Positions 38,337 through 39,559 of a DNA stretch of 39,559 nt are shown here, one piece after another. Positions within the stretch are counted from its first letter, which is position 1. Each line of letters begins with the position of its first letter. Made by a program: the position numbers and the translations under genes. The notes below the pieces were generated by a model. The model worked only from the letters and a program-made list of their open reading frames with translations, had not been told where the DNA came from and did not search any database. This stretch comes from Patescibacteria group bacterium. Lineage in GTDB: Bacteria; Patescibacteriota; Minisyncoccia; Phycocordibacterales; UBA5272. The stretch spans positions 1-39,559 of the forward strand of contig JAUPVR010000005.1 of the NCBI GenBank assembly GCA_030916895.1, written 5' to 3'.

Positions 38337-39559
38337 ATGAAAGAACTTATCAAACCGCTTATCATTTACCTTCTTACTCTTGAAGCGAAGCTTGTACTAA
38401 AGAAGCGGAAGCCGTTTATTATCGGTATTACGGGAAACCTCGGCAAGACTTCAACCAAAGATGCAATTTATGCGGTCATGAAAGACCATTTCAATGTACG
38501 CAGAAGTGAAAAGAGTATGAATAGCGAGTTTGGTGTACCACTTACTATTTTGGGAGAAATGTCTGGTTGGAGTAGTCCAATAAAGTGGTCACTAACGCTG
38601 TTTCGAGGGTTGTTTATTCCGTGGAGTGAAAACTACCCAACACATCTTGTTCTTGAAATAGGAGCGGATCGTCCTGGTGATATTAAAAGTATCACGGAAT
38701 GGGTAAAACCAGACATTACGATTGTAACGCAGTTTGGGCAAGTGCCAGTGCACATTGAATTTTTCAAGAACCGCGATGAGATTATCAAGGAGAAAGGATA
38801 TCTTGTAGAGGCGCTCAAACATACTGGTGTTTTTATTTACAACAAGGACGATCATGACGCTGAACATCTTCTTCCAAAGACGCTCGGAAGAAAAGTAAGT
38901 GTTGGTGTTCATGAAGAAGCAGATATTAAAGCAGAGGGTATACGTATGTACGGAAACCCAATGCAAGGTACCGAGGCAGAGGTTGTTGTTTTAGGGAAAA
39001 AGTATCACCTTGTGCTTCCTGAGGTAGTTGGTAAATCACCAGTGTATGCAGCACTTCCGGCCCTTGCGGTTGCGCGTGAGCTTGCTATTCCAATAGAAAT
39101 TGCATGCGCTTCTCTTCGTGATGCAGATAAACCAAAAGGACGCATGCGTTTACTTTCGGGAATGCAAGGTTCAGTTTTAATTGACGATACGTACAATGCG
39201 TCACCAAAAGCAACAGAACACGGATTAGAAACACTCGCCTCACTTGATATGCAAAGAAAAATAGCTGTTCTTGGGGACATGCTTGAACTTGGTCACCACA
39301 CGAAAGAGGAACATTACAAGATGGGAAAGATTGCCGCAAAGTCGTGCCACAAACTTTTTACCGTGGGTATTCGTGCGCGTGGAATAGCAGAAGGAGCTCT
39401 TGATGCAAAAATGCTTGATGAAAATATTATGCAATGCGATTCTTCAATTGAAGCTGGAAAAGAGTTGGTCAAAATATTGCGACCCGGAGATGTTGTATAT
39501 TTGAAGGGTTCACAAGGAGTGCGTATGGAACGAGCGGCAAAAATGATTCTTGCAGAAAA
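38337..39559 (+). CDS. murF: UDP-N-acetylmuramoyl-tripeptide--D-alanyl-D-alanine ligase-like, partial at window end
   Basis: 407 codons, open at the window edge. Mur ligase: P-loop GITGNLGKTSTK (about residues 30-41), EIGADRPGDIKSITEWVKPDITIVTQFGQVPVHIEFF (MurF E.G....G....L......I.nig..H...F), KPKGRMRLLSGMQGSVLIDDTYNASPKATEHGLETL (the MurF DDtYNAnP block), IAVLGDMLELG, and KGSQGVRMER near the end. MurF adds D-Ala-D-Ala to UDP-MurNAc-tripeptide in the cytoplasm. It lacks the usual N-terminal UDP-MurNAc-binding domain of about 80 residues: the P-loop is already at residue 33, compared with about 110 in E. coli MurF. Starts 41 bases after the terminator; no SD. Mur ligase identity is firm, MurF likely. 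Confidence 0.85.
   Translation, partial: MKELIKPLIIYLLTLEAKLVLKKRKPFIIGITGNLGKTSTKDAIYAVMKDHFNVRRSEKSMNSEFGVPLTILGEMSGWSSPIKWSLTLFRGLFIPWSENYPTHLVLEIGADRPGDIKSITEWVKPDITIVTQFGQVPVHIEFFKNRDEIIKEKGYLVEALKHTGVFIYNKDDHDAEHLLPKTLGRKVSVGVHEEADIKAEGIRMYGNPMQGTEAEVVVLGKKYHLVLPEVVGKSPVYAALPALAVARELAIPIEIACASLRDADKPKGRMRLLSGMQGSVLIDDTYNASPKATEHGLETLASLDMQRKIAVLGDMLELGHHTKEEHYKMGKIAAKSCHKLFTVGIRARGIAEGALDAKMLDENIMQCDSSIEAGKELVKILRPGDVVYLKGSQGVRMERAAKMILAE

Overview
The window looks like ordinary chromosome from a reduced-genome bacterium of the Candidate Phyla Radiation (Patescibacteria, Parcubacteria-like). This rests on tightly packed genes, tRNAs that mostly stand alone, several aminoacyl-tRNA synthetases stripped of accessory tRNA-binding domains, a minimal set of envelope genes, and many genes that start a few bases after a -10 box with no Shine-Dalgarno sequence. 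The genetic code is standard: TGA acts as a stop (for example at the end of the Mpl-like gene and of the gene ending at 17360), so this is not the Gracilibacteria/SR1 recoded lineage. The exact class cannot be fixed from sequence reading alone.

Layout. 1-3.3 kb: tRNA-Thr, a CapA-like protein (minus strand), a membrane-anchored thioredoxin-like protein and a processive family-2 glycosyltransferase. 3.3-7.5 kb: pheS-pheT, then a SET-domain methyltransferase and a C39-like cysteine peptidase in one tight run; PheT carries an inserted NlpC/P60-type domain. 7.5-10.6 kb (minus): an arginyl/leucyl-transferase-like GNAT protein translationally coupled to an Mpl-type muropeptide ligase, then a laccase-domain protein. 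10.8-15.3 kb: gyrB, an unusually GC-rich orphan gene, and thrS on the opposite strand. 15.5-17.4 kb: lemA, htpX and a small membrane protein. 17.4-22.4 kb: tRNA-Ser followed by a structured repeat, a pyrophosphatase-like gene, GNAT, a SpeD-family decarboxylase, an rRNA/tRNA 2'-O-methyltransferase, a 3-methyladenine glycosylase, an M3 peptidase and a small acidic protein. 22.4-29.2 kb: typA, a DUF192 protein, rnpB, murJ, lepA, a 35-residue membrane microprotein, an FtsB-like protein and a glutaredoxin. 29.2-34 kb: tRNA-Arg with a repeat homologous to the one after tRNA-Ser, tRNA-Phe, membrane proteins, hsp20 and valS. 34-39.5 kb: a second SET protein, a 24-residue lysine-rich peptide gene, secA, a nucleotidyltransferase with a lysine-rich tail, and murF running off the end.

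Functionally the window mixes translation (PheRS, ThrRS, ValRS, TypA, LepA, four tRNAs, RNase P RNA), envelope building (Mpl-like, MurF, MurJ, FtsB-like, glycosyltransferase, CapA-like, SecA) and quality control (HtpX, Hsp20, M3 peptidase). The most notable points are the NlpC/P60 insertion inside PheT, the coupled Mpl/aminoacyl-transferase pair, two SET methyltransferases with lysine-rich potential substrates near one of them, a covarying hairpin repeat attached to two tRNA 3' ends, and an extended -10, leaderless start architecture that recurs through the window.
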